Source: Lentisphaerota bacterium
GTDB taxonomy: Bacteria > Verrucomicrobiota > Kiritimatiellia > UBA8416 > JAFGIZ01
Assembly (NCBI GenBank): GCA_016929365.1
Contig: JAFGIZ010000160.1
Location: 1-40,662 of the forward strand
Length of the DNA: 40,662 nucleotides
Direction: 5' to 3'
The notes under the pieces are model-generated. The model was given only the letters and a program-made list of their open reading frames with translations, was not told the origin of the DNA and made no database searches. The position numbers and the translations under genes were made by a program. Shown one piece after another: positions 16,992 to 25,793 of this stretch. Within the stretch, counting starts at the first letter, position 1; every line of letters begins with the position of its first letter.

Positions 16992-17821
16992 GGCAGCACC
17001 ACAAACACATAACGTAAACGCGCCAGATCCGCCGCGGGCGTGATCTCGGCTCTTTGAAACAAACGGCTGGCGTCAAGCGCCACGCGCTCCACCCGCCCCA
17101 CCGGTAACCCCGCCGGAAACACGCCGCCCAACCCCGATGTCACAACGCGGTCGCCCGGCGCAAGTTGTACGTCCTTGCGGATATAGTCCATCCCCAGGGG
17201 CCGCGCCCCGGCCAGCATGTCGAGCCGCGGATCCCCGCCGGCCGATACGCCGCCGCCCCGCAGAATACCCACGGCATCCACCCGCACCACCCGGCACGCC
17301 ACCTGGCTCGACGGGTCCGTAATCAGCAACACGTCCGCCGTGTGCCGCGAGACCGCCCGTGTCCGGCCTACCAGGCCGTCCGCCGTCATCACGGCCAGCC
17401 CCTCCTTCAGGCCGTCCGCCGTCCCGCGGTCCAGCCGCACGACTTCCCACCAGCCGTCCGTGCCGCCGCGCGACATCACCTCGCACGCCGCGAGACGCAA
17501 CTCCGAACGTTTCCGGAAATCCAGCAACCGCCGCAAGGCCGCGTTTTCGTGCTCCAGGCCGTCCAACGCGCGCAACGCCGCCCGCAACGACGCCACCTCC
17601 AGTCGCAACGCCGCCTCGCGCTCCCGCCCGCCGGCTCCGCCGCTGACCGCCCGCAACGCCGCCCGGGCGCGGCGCCCCAGAACCGTCAACACGTTCTGGA
17701 ACGGCAGCAGGTTGTCCGCCGCGCCCGCCTCCACCCGCCGCGCCACGGGCGCCGGCAGATTCAGGAGTACCACCACCGCCACCAGCACGGCCAGAATCAA
17801 ATAGGTTCGACCTCGCACCAC
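16988..17821 (-). CDS. mreC: Rod shape-determining protein MreC
   Basis: A 277-residue periplasmic scaffold anchored by one N-terminal membrane helix (about 6-24, YLILAVLVAVVVLLNL). A coiled coil follows at about 68-105 (repeated Leu/Ala/Arg heptads ending in HENAALRRLLDF). The two beta domains of the family come next, with EVVRLDRGTADGLKEGLAVMT, GLVGRTRAVSRHTADVLLITDP and GDRVVTSGLGGVFPAGLPVG. It links the MreB filament to PBP2 and RodA. Two GTG codons stand at the start, at 17821 and 17818; GGAG lies five bases before the first. It is 64 bases downstream of mreB. Confidence 0.95.
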   Translation of the reverse strand: MVRGRTYLILAVLVAVVVLLNLPAPVARRVEAGAADNLLPFQNVLTVLGRRARAALRAVSGGAGGREREAALRLEVASLRAALRALDGLEHENAALRRLLDFRKRSELRLAACEVMSRGGTDGWWEVVRLDRGTADGLKEGLAVMTADGLVGRTRAVSRHTADVLLITDPSSQVACRVVRVDAVGILRGGGVSAGGDPRLDMLAGARPLGMDYIRKDVQLAPGDRVVTSGLGGVFPAGLPVGRVERVALDASRLFQRAEITPAADLARLRYVFVVLP

Positions 17822-17885
17822 ACGTTCTCCATCGAACGTGCAGCAGCGAAGCGGGAATGCACATCCCGGGGGGCCGGGACGCAGA

Positions 17886-18917
17886 TCAGGAACGGCCGAC
17901 CGTGGAAGAACGGCGCAGGAAGTTCAGCTCGTTGAGCACCACGCCCGTCCCTTCCGCCACGGCGCTGAGAGGATCATCCGCCAGGTGGACCGGCAGGCCG
18001 GTCTGTTCGGCGATAAGCTTGTCCACCCCGGTCAGCAAGGCGCCGCCGCCCGCCAGGATCATCCCCCGATCCACCAGGTCCGCCGATAACTCGGGCGGAC
18101 AACGCTCCAGCGTGATCCGAATCGCGTCGACAATCGATGAAATCGGCTCCTGCAAGGCCTCCCGTATCTCCTCCGACGTGATCGTCAGGGTCTTGGGCAG
18201 GCCCGCCACGAGGTCGCGGCCCTTGACTTCCGTGCTCGTTTCCTCGTCAACCGGATAGGCCGATCCCATCGAAATCTTGATCTCCTCAGCCGTACGCTCT
18301 CCAATCATCAAATTATAAACCCGCTTCATGTACTGCACGATACATTCGTCCATCTGATCGCCGCCCACACGCACCGTGCGGCTGAAGACAATGCCGGCCA
18401 GTGAAATCAGCGCCACTTCCGTCGTGCCGCCTCCGATATCCACGATCATGTTGCCCGACGGCTCCTGAATAGGAAGGCCGACGCCGATGGCCGCCGCCAT
18501 CGGTTCTTCGATCAGAAAGACCTCTCGCGCCCCGGCATGGGTCGCCGAATCCTTGACGGCCCGTTTCTCCACTTCCGTAATGTCGCTCGGCACCGCAATG
18601 ATGATCCGGGGGCGCACCATCTTGCGGCGGTTGTGAATCTTCTTGATAAAATAGCGGAGCATCGCCTCCGTAATCTCGAAATCGGCGATCACCCCGGCCT
18701 TCATCGGGCGGATCGCGACGATGTTCCCCGGCGTCCGCCCCAGCATCCGCTTGGCCTCTTCACCCACCGCGAGGATCCGCTTCGTCCCGGCCTGAATCGC
18801 CACGACGGACGGCTCGCGCAACACGATACCCCGGTCCTTGACGTACACCAGCGTATTCGCCGTGCCCAGGTCAATCCCGATATCGTTGGAAAACAGTCCT
18901 AGAAAGGCACTCCACAT
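17886..18917 (-). CDS. mreB: Actin-like rod shape protein MreB
   Basis: A 343-residue actin-fold ATPase that polymerises beneath the inner membrane and directs the elongasome. Visible landmarks are the N-terminal amphipathic MWSAFLGLF membrane-binding segment, phosphate loop 1 IGIDLGTANTLVY, VPSDITEVEKRAV, EEPMAAAIGVG, phosphate loop 2 VDIGGGTTEVA and the adenosine motif LAGGGALLTG. The length is standard. ATG 18917 has GAGGG eight bases upstream. It is the first gene of a nine-gene leftward block, with a terminator and promoter candidate just upstream. Confidence 0.98.
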   Translation of the reverse strand: MWSAFLGLFSNDIGIDLGTANTLVYVKDRGIVLREPSVVAIQAGTKRILAVGEEAKRMLGRTPGNIVAIRPMKAGVIADFEITEAMLRYFIKKIHNRRKMVRPRIIIAVPSDITEVEKRAVKDSATHAGAREVFLIEEPMAAAIGVGLPIQEPSGNMIVDIGGGTTEVALISLAGIVFSRTVRVGGDQMDECIVQYMKRVYNLMIGERTAEEIKISMGSAYPVDEETSTEVKGRDLVAGLPKTLTITSEEIREALQEPISSIVDAIRITLERCPPELSADLVDRGMILAGGGALLTGVDKLIAEQTGLPVHLADDPLSAVAEGTGVVLNELNFLRRSSTVGRS

Positions 18918-18940
18918 CCGGCTTCCCTCGTAACGCGCGT

Positions 18941-18969
18941 ACTTTGCGCAACACCCGCAGTACCGTCAA
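18941..18969 (-). promoter_or_regulatory. Candidate promoter of the mreB operon
   Basis: On the minus strand, TTGACG (18969-18964), a 17-base spacer and CAAAGT (18946-18941). The -35 is strong and the -10 weak. The expected start leaves a leader of about 17 bases that contains the GAGGG ribosome-binding site of mreB. Confidence 0.35.
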
Positions 18970-18974
18970 GCCAG

Positions 18975-18995
18975 AAAAACCCCGCTATAGCAGGG
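18975..18995 (-). terminator. Intrinsic terminator upstream of the mreB promoter
   Basis: On the minus strand, CCCTGC and GCGGGG pair (one G-T wobble) around a TATA loop (18995-18980), followed directly by TTTTT (18979-18975). No gene lies upstream on this strand within the window, so it would shield the mre promoter from antisense transcripts or act as an attenuator. Confidence 0.55.
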
Positions 18996-19415
18996 CCGCA
19001 ACCCCGTTCCGGGATCCGGCTGTATTGGGATGCAGACGTCGGAGGCCTGAAATCGGCAAGAGGCTCGCGCGTTAGCGTGGCCCCCGGTCTCTGACCGCTT
19101 CGTCGTTCGGGCACAAGACGTTATCCTAAACGCCGCGCTTCAGGGCCTGCACGTATGCCACGCGCCCACACTGTGGACCCGCCTCCTCCTGGCGTGTCCA
19201 CAAAATGCAGGCCGTACAGTGCGACATTCCGGAGCATGCTACAACAGCGGTTGACCACATTACGAAAATGGATAATTATGAGGCGAGGCGGGGGAAGAGA
19301 CGGGTACAGGCGGGGAGTTAGCCGCAAGGCACCGGAGCCAACTCTTGACCCACACAATTAGCGAAAGAGCCAAAAAACAAGCTGTGGTCCAGCGCAAAGA
19401 TAAGGAGCGAGGCGC
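18996..19415. other. Non-coding gap between divergent mreB and the GH112 gene
   Basis: About 420 bases with no convincing gene. It holds a stem-loop at 19315-19344: GAGTT pairs with AACTC, and inside it GCC and GGC close a GCAA tetraloop. There is a possible promoter for the rightward gene, TTGACC (19251-19256) and GATAAT (19271-19276), but the 14-base spacing is too short to trust. The small open frames here lack ribosome-binding sites. Confidence 0.4.
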
Positions 19416-21821
19416 ATGCATAGAGTACGTCACTACAACCGTTATACAACCGCCGTCTTGTCCGCGCTGGCCGTATGGCCGTGCAGCCGGGCCAGCGCGG
19501 CGCCACCGCCCGCCCCGGACCCCGCGCCACCGATCGTCACGGCCTTGCAGCGCGACCGGGACTGGGAGGAAGCCCTGCCCCGCCTGCGCGCGATGGGCTG
19601 TAATCACGTCTGGCTCTCCTGGGGCACCGAGGTGCTGGCGCCGCGTGCGAAGGAAGCCGGCATCGAACCCGTCATCCTGTCGCACCCGGCCTCGCATACG
19701 CCGCGCACCCACGATCCATCCCAGTGGGTCCATTGCTACCTCAAATCACTCTGGCAACGGAAGGAGGACGCCGACCTCGTCCTCCCGCTCGAGGACGTGT
19801 GCGATCCAACCCGCTACTATCTCGACCCGCATACCGACCCGGTGCGGCTTCGCGTGCTGGAGCAGGATACCGGACGTGTTCTGCCCCACTCGGAATGGGA
19901 AGCCGACCTGCGAAAGCAGCAGGTGACCGTCCGGGGCGGAACGCCGGGCAAGAAGTACCGCGCCATTTTCCCCGTTGCCATGGTGCGCCCGCCGCACGCG
20001 CACATCGGAAAACCCTACCCCCCCCGCTTAACGGACGGGGTCTCCAGTCCCGAGCGCCGCGCCATGCATTACGACTGGGTCCGCGCCCGGCTTAAAGACT
20101 CGCCGGCCGCCTCCGTCCTGCGGCCCACGTCGTTGCAGTATTTTTTTCTGCAGATCCGGCAGCCCCGGCCCGGCGAGCAACGCGGCGATTATCTCGCCTG
20201 GTCCTGGTACGCCTACTGGGCCGGCATGAATCCCGCGCGCTTTGCGCTGTACGAGCAGCGCCACGGCGAGGCGTTCGATCCGCTGTGGATCATGGAACGC
20301 GGCTACGGCGAGGAGGGGTACCTGCCCCATCCCGCCTACCGCCGCTGGATCGACCTGATGCGGGAGGAGGTGCTCGAGTACACGCGGGGCATGAACGCCA
20401 TCATCCACGCGGACGGCCGCCGTTCCCGCTGGTTCTGGGGCGACGACTGGAAAGGCGTCGAACCGTGGCTGGGCGACGTGGATCGTGCGGGATTCGACGA
20501 AGTGGTCTGCTCCCTGAATTCCGGCCCGAAGACGGTGCGCCGCCTCACGGGTTTCCCGTCCAACGCGCGCCGGATCATCCGCCTGCCGTGGGTCAACCTG
20601 GAGCACGATCACCCGGACGTGTTTGACGCGCGCTGGGCGGAGAACTGGCGCTGGATCCGGCGCGAGGTGTTCTTCCAGTGTCCGGCCGGCATCACGGCCG
20701 GCGGCGACGTGCGCGGCGCCTTCGAGGCCGGGTGCGGAGACTCGATCGCCAACACCATGCAGGAATTCCGGACCATCCACGAGCGGATCTACGGAAAGCG
20801 CCTCTACCGGCACGAGGGCCTGACCGTCTACGTGGCCGACGCGTGGGGCGCCATGCGCTCGTGGGCCGTGCCGACGCACTACATCTCCCGTAACCGGCCC
20901 TTGCACGCCATGCTGGACTGGCCGGTCGAGATCCGGTTTGTCGCGTTCGACGAGATTGCCTCCGGCGGCGTGCCGGCCGACGCGTCGTTGCTGCTGCTCG
21001 TCGGGGAACCGGAGACGGCCTGGGCGGGCGGCGAGCTGTGGGAGAATCCCGCGCTGGCGGAGGCCGTCCGCACCTACGTCCGAAACGGCGGCGGGCTGCT
21101 CGCGATCGGCGGGGCCTCGGTGACCGGCGGCGCCTTCGCGCTCGGCGACCTGCTCGGGATCCGCTACGCCGCCCCGGCGACCGACCGGGCGGCGAAACAG
21201 CTCTGGAACCTGACACGCTGGGTCGACGCGGGGTACCCGCCTTCGGAATTCGGCGAGATGAGCGACGCCTACCTCGAGACGCAGCCGGAACTCGCGGAAG
21301 AAAACCTGCCTGTTTCGCTGCGCGGCCCCTTCGGGCTCGCCGCACCCGGGACGCTGTTGTGCGACACCCTGGTCTCCGCGCGGGATCCCGGAACCGTCAT
21401 CGCACGCGATGAGGCAGGGCGTCCCGCGGCGGTGCTGACCTCCCACGGGGAGGGGCGCGCCTGCTACATCGCGGGATACGGCGAGAACCCGCGTTTTCTC
21501 AAACCTTTGGCGTTCTATCTGGCGCGCGTGACGGACGCACGGGCGCGGCTCGACACCGATCACCCGACCGTCGCCGTTTACGTGTACCCCGGGGAAAACC
21601 TGGCCATCGTCTACAACCACGGCGCGGAGACGGCCGACGCCCGCGTCCGCCTCGATCCGGCCGCGCTCGGCCTGGCCGCGGGGACAGGCGATCTCCTGCT
21701 TCGGGATATCGACGGCGGCGAAGACCGCGCGGTATCCGCGCCGGCGCTTCGCGCCGGCTTTCCCGTCACGCTCGCGCCTGGCCAGGCCCTCTACTGGCGG
21801 GTGGAAGGCCAGGCCTTCTGA
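19416..21821 (+). CDS. GH112-type galactosyl-N-acetylhexosamine (or galactosyl-rhamnose) phosphorylase, apparently exported
   Basis: An 801-residue protein resembling bifidobacterial lacto-N-biose/galacto-N-biose phosphorylase as I recall it. Matching stretches are LKDSPAASVLRPTSLQYFF, RRWIDLMREEVLEYT, WFWGDDWKGVEPW (Asp343 aligns with the proposed general acid) and YVADAWGAMRSW. The late YVRNGGGLLAIGGAS and HGEGRACYIAGY belong to the C-terminal domains. GH112 enzymes split terminal beta-galactosides with phosphate, giving galactose 1-phosphate. Unusually, residues 1-28 look like a signal peptide (basic start, hydrophobic TTAVLSALAVW, likely cut after ASA), although known members are cytoplasmic. 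ATG 19416 has AAGGAG eight bases upstream. A sulfatase follows 56 bases later, which points to sulfated mucin-like or algal glycans. The 1,3-HexNAc versus 1,4-rhamnose specificity is not decidable here. Confidence 0.78.
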   Translation: MHRVRHYNRYTTAVLSALAVWPCSRASAAPPPAPDPAPPIVTALQRDRDWEEALPRLRAMGCNHVWLSWGTEVLAPRAKEAGIEPVILSHPASHTPRTHDPSQWVHCYLKSLWQRKEDADLVLPLEDVCDPTRYYLDPHTDPVRLRVLEQDTGRVLPHSEWEADLRKQQVTVRGGTPGKKYRAIFPVAMVRPPHAHIGKPYPPRLTDGVSSPERRAMHYDWVRARLKDSPAASVLRPTSLQYFFLQIRQPRPGEQRGDYLAWSWYAYWAGMNPARFALYEQRHGEAFDPLWIMERGYGEEGYLPHPAYRRWIDLMREEVLEYTRGMNAIIHADGRRSRWFWGDDWKGVEPWLGDVDRAGFDEVVCSLNSGPKTVRRLTGFPSNARRIIRLPWVNLEHDHPDVFDARWAENWRWIRREVFFQCPAGITAGGDVRGAFEAGCGDSIANTMQEFRTIHERIYGKRLYRHEGLTVYVADAWGAMRSWAVPTHYISRNRPLHAMLDWPVEIRFVAFDEIASGGVPADASLLLLVGEPETAWAGGELWENPALAEAVRTYVRNGGGLLAIGGASVTGGAFALGDLLGIRYAAPATDRAAKQLWNLTRWVDAGYPPSEFGEMSDAYLETQPELAEENLPVSLRGPFGLAAPGTLLCDTLVSARDPGTVIARDEAGRPAAVLTSHGEGRACYIAGYGENPRFLKPLAFYLARVTDARARLDTDHPTVAVYVYPGENLAIVYNHGAETADARVRLDPAALGLAAGTGDLLLRDIDGGEDRAVSAPALRAGFPVTLAPGQALYWRVEGQAF

Positions 21822-21877
21822 CCACCTCGCCAAAGTTGCCGGGAGCGGTATCGGAACCCACAACCATGGAGGACGGC

Positions 21878-23596
21878 ATGAACCGGCTAGAGAAGACGCA
21901 TCGCAAATCCCGGAAGCACCGTTGGCGCCGGGGGGACGGCGCCCGGCGGAGCGTCTCGTTGACCCTCTCCGCGGGCGCGCTTGCGCTCGGGGTCAACGCG
22001 CTGGGGGCCGAACCCGACGCCCGGCCGAACATCCTGTTCATCCTGACCGACGACCAGGGCTGGGCCGAGTCGTCGGTGCCGATCGACCCCGCGGTGCCGC
22101 ACGGTTCCTGCCCGTACCTGGAGACCCCCCACATCGAGCGGCTCGCGGGCGAGGGTATGCGGTTCACCGACGGCTATGCCTCCGCCCCGATCTGCACCCC
22201 GACGCGCCGCAGCGTGCTGTGCGGCATGACGACAGCGCGGCAACGGGGCACGGAATTCCCCAGCGCCTTCGATCCGCGCGAGCATCTGACGATCCCGCGG
22301 GCGCTGAAAGCCGTCGACCCGGCATACCGCTGCGCGCATTTCGGGAAATGGGGTTCGAGCATGGAGGCCGCGCCGGAAGAGGCCGGGTACGACGAGAGCG
22401 ACGGGATTACCGGCAATTTCACCGGCGATTTTCTCGACTGGAAGGCGTTCTTCCAGCGTAAGCAAGCGGGAACGTGGACCCGGATCGCCGGGGAGCCGTT
22501 CGAAGATCCCAAGCGGACCTTCAGCATCACGGACCGCGCGGTGGATTTCATGCGCCGCCAGGCAGGCGCCTCGCGGCCTTTCTATGCGCAGGTCAGCTAC
22601 TACGCCGTCCACGACCAGATCCAGGCCCGGGCCGAAACCCTCGCAAAATATCGCGAGAAAGGCACCCCGCCGCGCGACTTTCCGCTGGAATTCGCCGCCA
22701 TGCTGGAGGATTTGGACGTCGGGATCGGCCGCCTGCTGCAGGCCGTCGACGAGCTGGGCATCGCGGACAACACCTTCGTCTTCCTGGCCTCCGATAACGG
22801 CGGTCATCAACACCGCTGGAACAACCCGCTCTACCGCAACCGTGTTTCGGGAACGCGATCGCAGCCAACGAGCGCGGGGGAACCCGCTGTCCCGGCTGAG
22901 GTCGAGCCGGACGAACGGCTGCCCGACAATTACCCTCTGCGCGGGGCTAAACAGTGGCTTTACGAAGGCGGTATCCGCGTGCCGTTTCTCGCCCGCGGAC
23001 CCGGCATCGAAGGGGGCGCGCTGACGCGCGAACCCGTGGTCCTCTACGACCTGCTGCCCACGTTCGTCGACATGGCCGGCGGTGACCCGGCGGCGTTGCC
23101 CGGCGACATAGACGGCGGCAGCCTGAAACCGCTGCTGCTCGGCACCGGCGGCGTCCGGCGGGCGCTGCCCGGGCTCGTGTTTCATCGCCCGCTCCTGCGG
23201 TTCCGCGGGGGAAGCCCCTTGCCGCACATGGGCATGTCGGCTTACCGGGCGGGAGACTGGAAGCTCGTTGTCGACTGGGTGGCGGGCGAAAAGGAGCTTT
23301 TCAATCTCCGGCGGGATCCCGGCGAGGCCAAGAACCTGGCGGCCGCGCAGCCGGCCGAAACGGAAGCGCTCTTCAGCCAGCTCATGGACTACCTGGACGC
23401 GGTGGACGCCGAGCAGCCGCAGGCGCAACTGGAGTCCGTCGGCTTGAAGACCCGCAACACCGTGACGGATCCGAAGAAGATCGCAAACCTGAACGCCCTT
23501 GCCCGGAAAGCGCTGCAAGAAGGCCGCACCCCCCAGGAAGGCAGGCTTTCATCAGGGCCTGCCGGGTTGAGTGTGGGCGCCCACTCCACCCGATAA
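21878..23596 (+). CDS. Exported formylglycine-dependent sulfatase (S1 family)
   Basis: A 572-residue alkaline-phosphatase-fold sulfatase. Cys106 in CTPTR (106-110) is the C-x-P-x-R site converted to formylglycine by a separate maturase. Metal ligands are in LTDDQG (Asp58, Asp59) and SDNGGH (Asp306, Asn307); RGAKQWLYEGGIRVP supplies the usual lysine. The N-terminus is long and basic, with GARRSVSL followed by a hydrophobic stretch ending ALGA, suggesting Tat-type or general export. ATG 21878 is chosen for GGAGG five bases upstream, although a TTG at 21836 is in frame. It pairs with the GH112 gene (56-base gap), so it probably removes sulfate from galactose- or hexosamine-containing glycans before or after phosphorolysis. 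The last 30 residues are not conserved-looking. Confidence 0.9.
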   Translation: MNRLEKTHRKSRKHRWRRGDGARRSVSLTLSAGALALGVNALGAEPDARPNILFILTDDQGWAESSVPIDPAVPHGSCPYLETPHIERLAGEGMRFTDGYASAPICTPTRRSVLCGMTTARQRGTEFPSAFDPREHLTIPRALKAVDPAYRCAHFGKWGSSMEAAPEEAGYDESDGITGNFTGDFLDWKAFFQRKQAGTWTRIAGEPFEDPKRTFSITDRAVDFMRRQAGASRPFYAQVSYYAVHDQIQARAETLAKYREKGTPPRDFPLEFAAMLEDLDVGIGRLLQAVDELGIADNTFVFLASDNGGHQHRWNNPLYRNRVSGTRSQPTSAGEPAVPAEVEPDERLPDNYPLRGAKQWLYEGGIRVPFLARGPGIEGGALTREPVVLYDLLPTFVDMAGGDPAALPGDIDGGSLKPLLLGTGGVRRALPGLVFHRPLLRFRGGSPLPHMGMSAYRAGDWKLVVDWVAGEKELFNLRRDPGEAKNLAAAQPAETEALFSQLMDYLDAVDAEQPQAQLESVGLKTRNTVTDPKKIANLNALARKALQEGRTPQEGRLSSGPAGLSVGAHSTR

Positions 23597-23727
23597 CGCC
23601 ATGAGCCGCACATGGGGGGGCACAACATGCTGGGGTTGCCCGCACGGAACTTCGCCTGCGTCATCGACGTCCGCGCCCAACGCCGGATGTGAAGCGGAGC
23701 AGAACGAGGGGTGTCGCGGTCTGACCC

Positions 23728-24654
23728 TTAAGCCGCATTGTGTTCCCGGTATACCTCAAGCATGTATTCATAATTCTTCAGGGGCATGCCGGCAAAAATC
23801 GTGTTGGATGTGCCGAAGATGTATCCCCCGCCGGGTGCGCCGTGTGTCAGGCAATAGCGGGCGGATTCCCGGATTGCTTCACGCGGACCGTCCTGCAGCA
23901 GGCTGCACTGTACGTTGCCCATCAGCGCCAGCTTGCCGTGGCAACGGCGTTTTACCGCAGCGATATCCATCCCGGCCATGGGGTCAACGGACTGATAGCA
24001 TGCTGCGCCGAGCGCAATCCATTCATCCAGAATCCCCATGATGTTGCCGTCCGTGTGAATAAACGGAAAGAGGCCCCGATCCAGTATGTGCCGGATCTCT
24101 TCGCCCAAGTAAGGCAACACGAACTCACGCATGTGGTCTGGAGAAATGAATGTGCCGCCGTTACCGGCCACATCGTTGACCAGCAGAATGAATTCCGCGC
24201 CGGCATCGGCCAGGCGGTCGATACGTTGGAGCGCGGCGTCGCGCTTCCGCCGCGCGACGGCATGAACGGCGCGCGGGTGTTCGGCCAGGTCAACGGCAAA
24301 CTGCATCCAGTCCTGCACGGCTTCGATGGCCCAGACGGTACCGCCCACAATACTGCCGATCAGAACGCGGCTGCCGAAACGTTCGCGGGCGGCACGCACG
24401 CCATCGGGATCGCTCCACGGCCAGTAGACCGGCAGAGCATCCCACTGGTAGGTTTCCACGATACGCTCGTAGATATCCATGCATCGCGAAATCATCTCCC
24501 GCTTGCGCGCGGCCGTGCAATCTGCCCACGCCTCCCGCTTCGGGAAACGCAGTCCGAACGCCTCGTGTTCCAGTTCGAACATGGTTTCGAAGTGCGGCGG
24601 ACGATCGGGCTCTTCGAACCGCAAGGTCTTCAAGATTCTCTCGCGTCCCGTCAT
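23728..24654 (-). CDS. Uroporphyrinogen decarboxylase (UroD)-family protein
   Basis: A 308-residue TIM-barrel protein of the UroD/corrinoid-methyltransferase superfamily. Recognisable are the N-terminal TGRERILKTLRFEEPDRPP, the mid-barrel DAGAEFILLVNDVAGNGG, FIHTDGNIMGILDEW, SVDPMAGMDIAAVKRR, LMGNVQCSLLQDGP and the C-terminal GGGYIFGTSNTIFAGMPLKNYEYMLE. It lacks the features of heme-pathway HemE. It belongs to the large uncharacterised group that includes methyl-transfer enzymes such as MtaA and CmuA. It is last in a four-gene operon with an SGNH hydrolase and two dehydrogenases, which suggests catabolism rather than heme synthesis. Substrate unknown. Confidence 0.85.
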   Translation of the reverse strand: MTGRERILKTLRFEEPDRPPHFETMFELEHEAFGLRFPKREAWADCTAARKREMISRCMDIYERIVETYQWDALPVYWPWSDPDGVRAARERFGSRVLIGSIVGGTVWAIEAVQDWMQFAVDLAEHPRAVHAVARRKRDAALQRIDRLADAGAEFILLVNDVAGNGGTFISPDHMREFVLPYLGEEIRHILDRGLFPFIHTDGNIMGILDEWIALGAACYQSVDPMAGMDIAAVKRRCHGKLALMGNVQCSLLQDGPREAIRESARYCLTHGAPGGGYIFGTSNTIFAGMPLKNYEYMLEVYREHNAA

Positions 24655-24685
24655 ACGTATACTCTCTCCGGACTACACGACCGGA

Positions 24686-25759
24686 CTATCCGGCCGCGGC
24701 GCCGCGCGCAGGCGCCGATCTCACTGAGTGAAGCCGATCCGGCAGCGCGCCTGCCCATAAATCGGCCATTCGATCCATACCCTCGACACCAGGATGAACC
24801 GGGTCGTCGCCATACCATCGTGCCCGGTCACGGGCAAAGGCCGCGAAGAAATCCGGACCCTTCCCGAGTCCGACATCCCCGATCACGGCGTCTATGCCTA
24901 AGATGTACTGCCGTAACACCTCGGCGGCGCCGCAAATGTAGTCATAGCTTGGGCGCGCCAGAAAAATACGCTCAGGCACGGCGCCGAAATCGACGATCAG
25001 CGCATCCACGATACCGTGCAGGTTGGCGGTGAATTCAGCAGGGGAAACCTGCCGGCGCTCGTCGTTGACACCAAGATGTATCAACCAGACATTGGGCCGC
25101 AACAGGTGCATCCGGTCCCGCCAGCCGCCCTCATTGCCGCGTATCATAGCGAGATACCGGCTTGTCGTGCAGTTCCCCCACCCCTCGTTGGCGATGAACA
25201 CGGGCTGTTTCCATGTCTCTGTGAGGGAATTATTCAACCGGGTCATCCAACTCTCGAAACAGTTGACGGCGGGCGTGTGCACGGCGGCCGTGGGCCCAAA
25301 CTGCGGAAAATTGCGGCCATCGCGGGAAACGGATTCCTCCGGAAACACCGCTGAAGTCAGATGCAGGTTGTCACACCGGAATGCGCGCCCATGGTAGCCT
25401 TCCGTAAGGCTGTCTCCGAGCGCGGCGAGAATGCAGCCGATACCGAGCCCCTCCCACGCTTTCGCAGCCACCCCCCCCTCGCCGGCATCCCGGTATTCGA
25501 CGCGAACGGTGTAGTGTCCGGGCGCAAGCGGCGCAAAACGTGCAATCGGCCGGTCGCGGCTCACAAGCCGAACCGAGACCCGGCCCTCTGTGCTCCCTTC
25601 CAGAAGCACCCGGGCCCTTCTGCATCCGGAATCTGCGAACGCAACCCTGAGCGCCACTTCGCGGGCAGTCTGGATGTAGGGAATCGTGTATGTTCCCTGC
25701 ACATCCGACACCCGCAGCAGCAAGGGCGAGTTTAAGTCGTGGTTGAGATCGAGAGCCAT
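24686..25759 (-). CDS. SGNH/GDSL-family hydrolase, likely carbohydrate or acyl esterase
   Basis: A 357-residue protein. Residues 1-100 look like a beta-sandwich (YTVRVEYRDAGEG and similar strands). Residues 108-335 are an SGNH hydrolase: GDSLTEG with Ser117, NEGWGN (block II, 191-196), LGVND with Asn232 in block III, and DPVH with Asp319/His322 completing the triad. No signal peptide is visible, so it is probably cytoplasmic. It lies 34 bases after an SDR gene and 31 before the UroD-like gene. Many two-domain members remove acetyl groups from sugars; here that is only inference. The Shine-Dalgarno before ATG 25759 is poor. Confidence 0.85.
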   Translation of the reverse strand: MALDLNHDLNSPLLLRVSDVQGTYTIPYIQTAREVALRVAFADSGCRRARVLLEGSTEGRVSVRLVSRDRPIARFAPLAPGHYTVRVEYRDAGEGGVAAKAWEGLGIGCILAALGDSLTEGYHGRAFRCDNLHLTSAVFPEESVSRDGRNFPQFGPTAAVHTPAVNCFESWMTRLNNSLTETWKQPVFIANEGWGNCTTSRYLAMIRGNEGGWRDRMHLLRPNVWLIHLGVNDERRQVSPAEFTANLHGIVDALIVDFGAVPERIFLARPSYDYICGAAEVLRQYILGIDAVIGDVGLGKGPDFFAAFARDRARWYGDDPVHPGVEGMDRMADLWAGALPDRLHSVRSAPARGAAAG

Positions 25760-25793
25760 CAGGGTTAACCGGCCGCACGCCGCGCTTTAAGAT

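Noticed and set aside
18996..19415. tRNA or riboswitch in the mreB/GH112 gap
   Set aside because: No cloverleaf or T-loop consensus on either strand, and the GNRA stem-loop fits no riboswitch class I know.
20028..21863. A 611-codon leftward open frame opposite the GH112 gene
   Set aside because: No start signal or domain; the plus-strand gene is supported by family motifs and a good ribosome-binding site.
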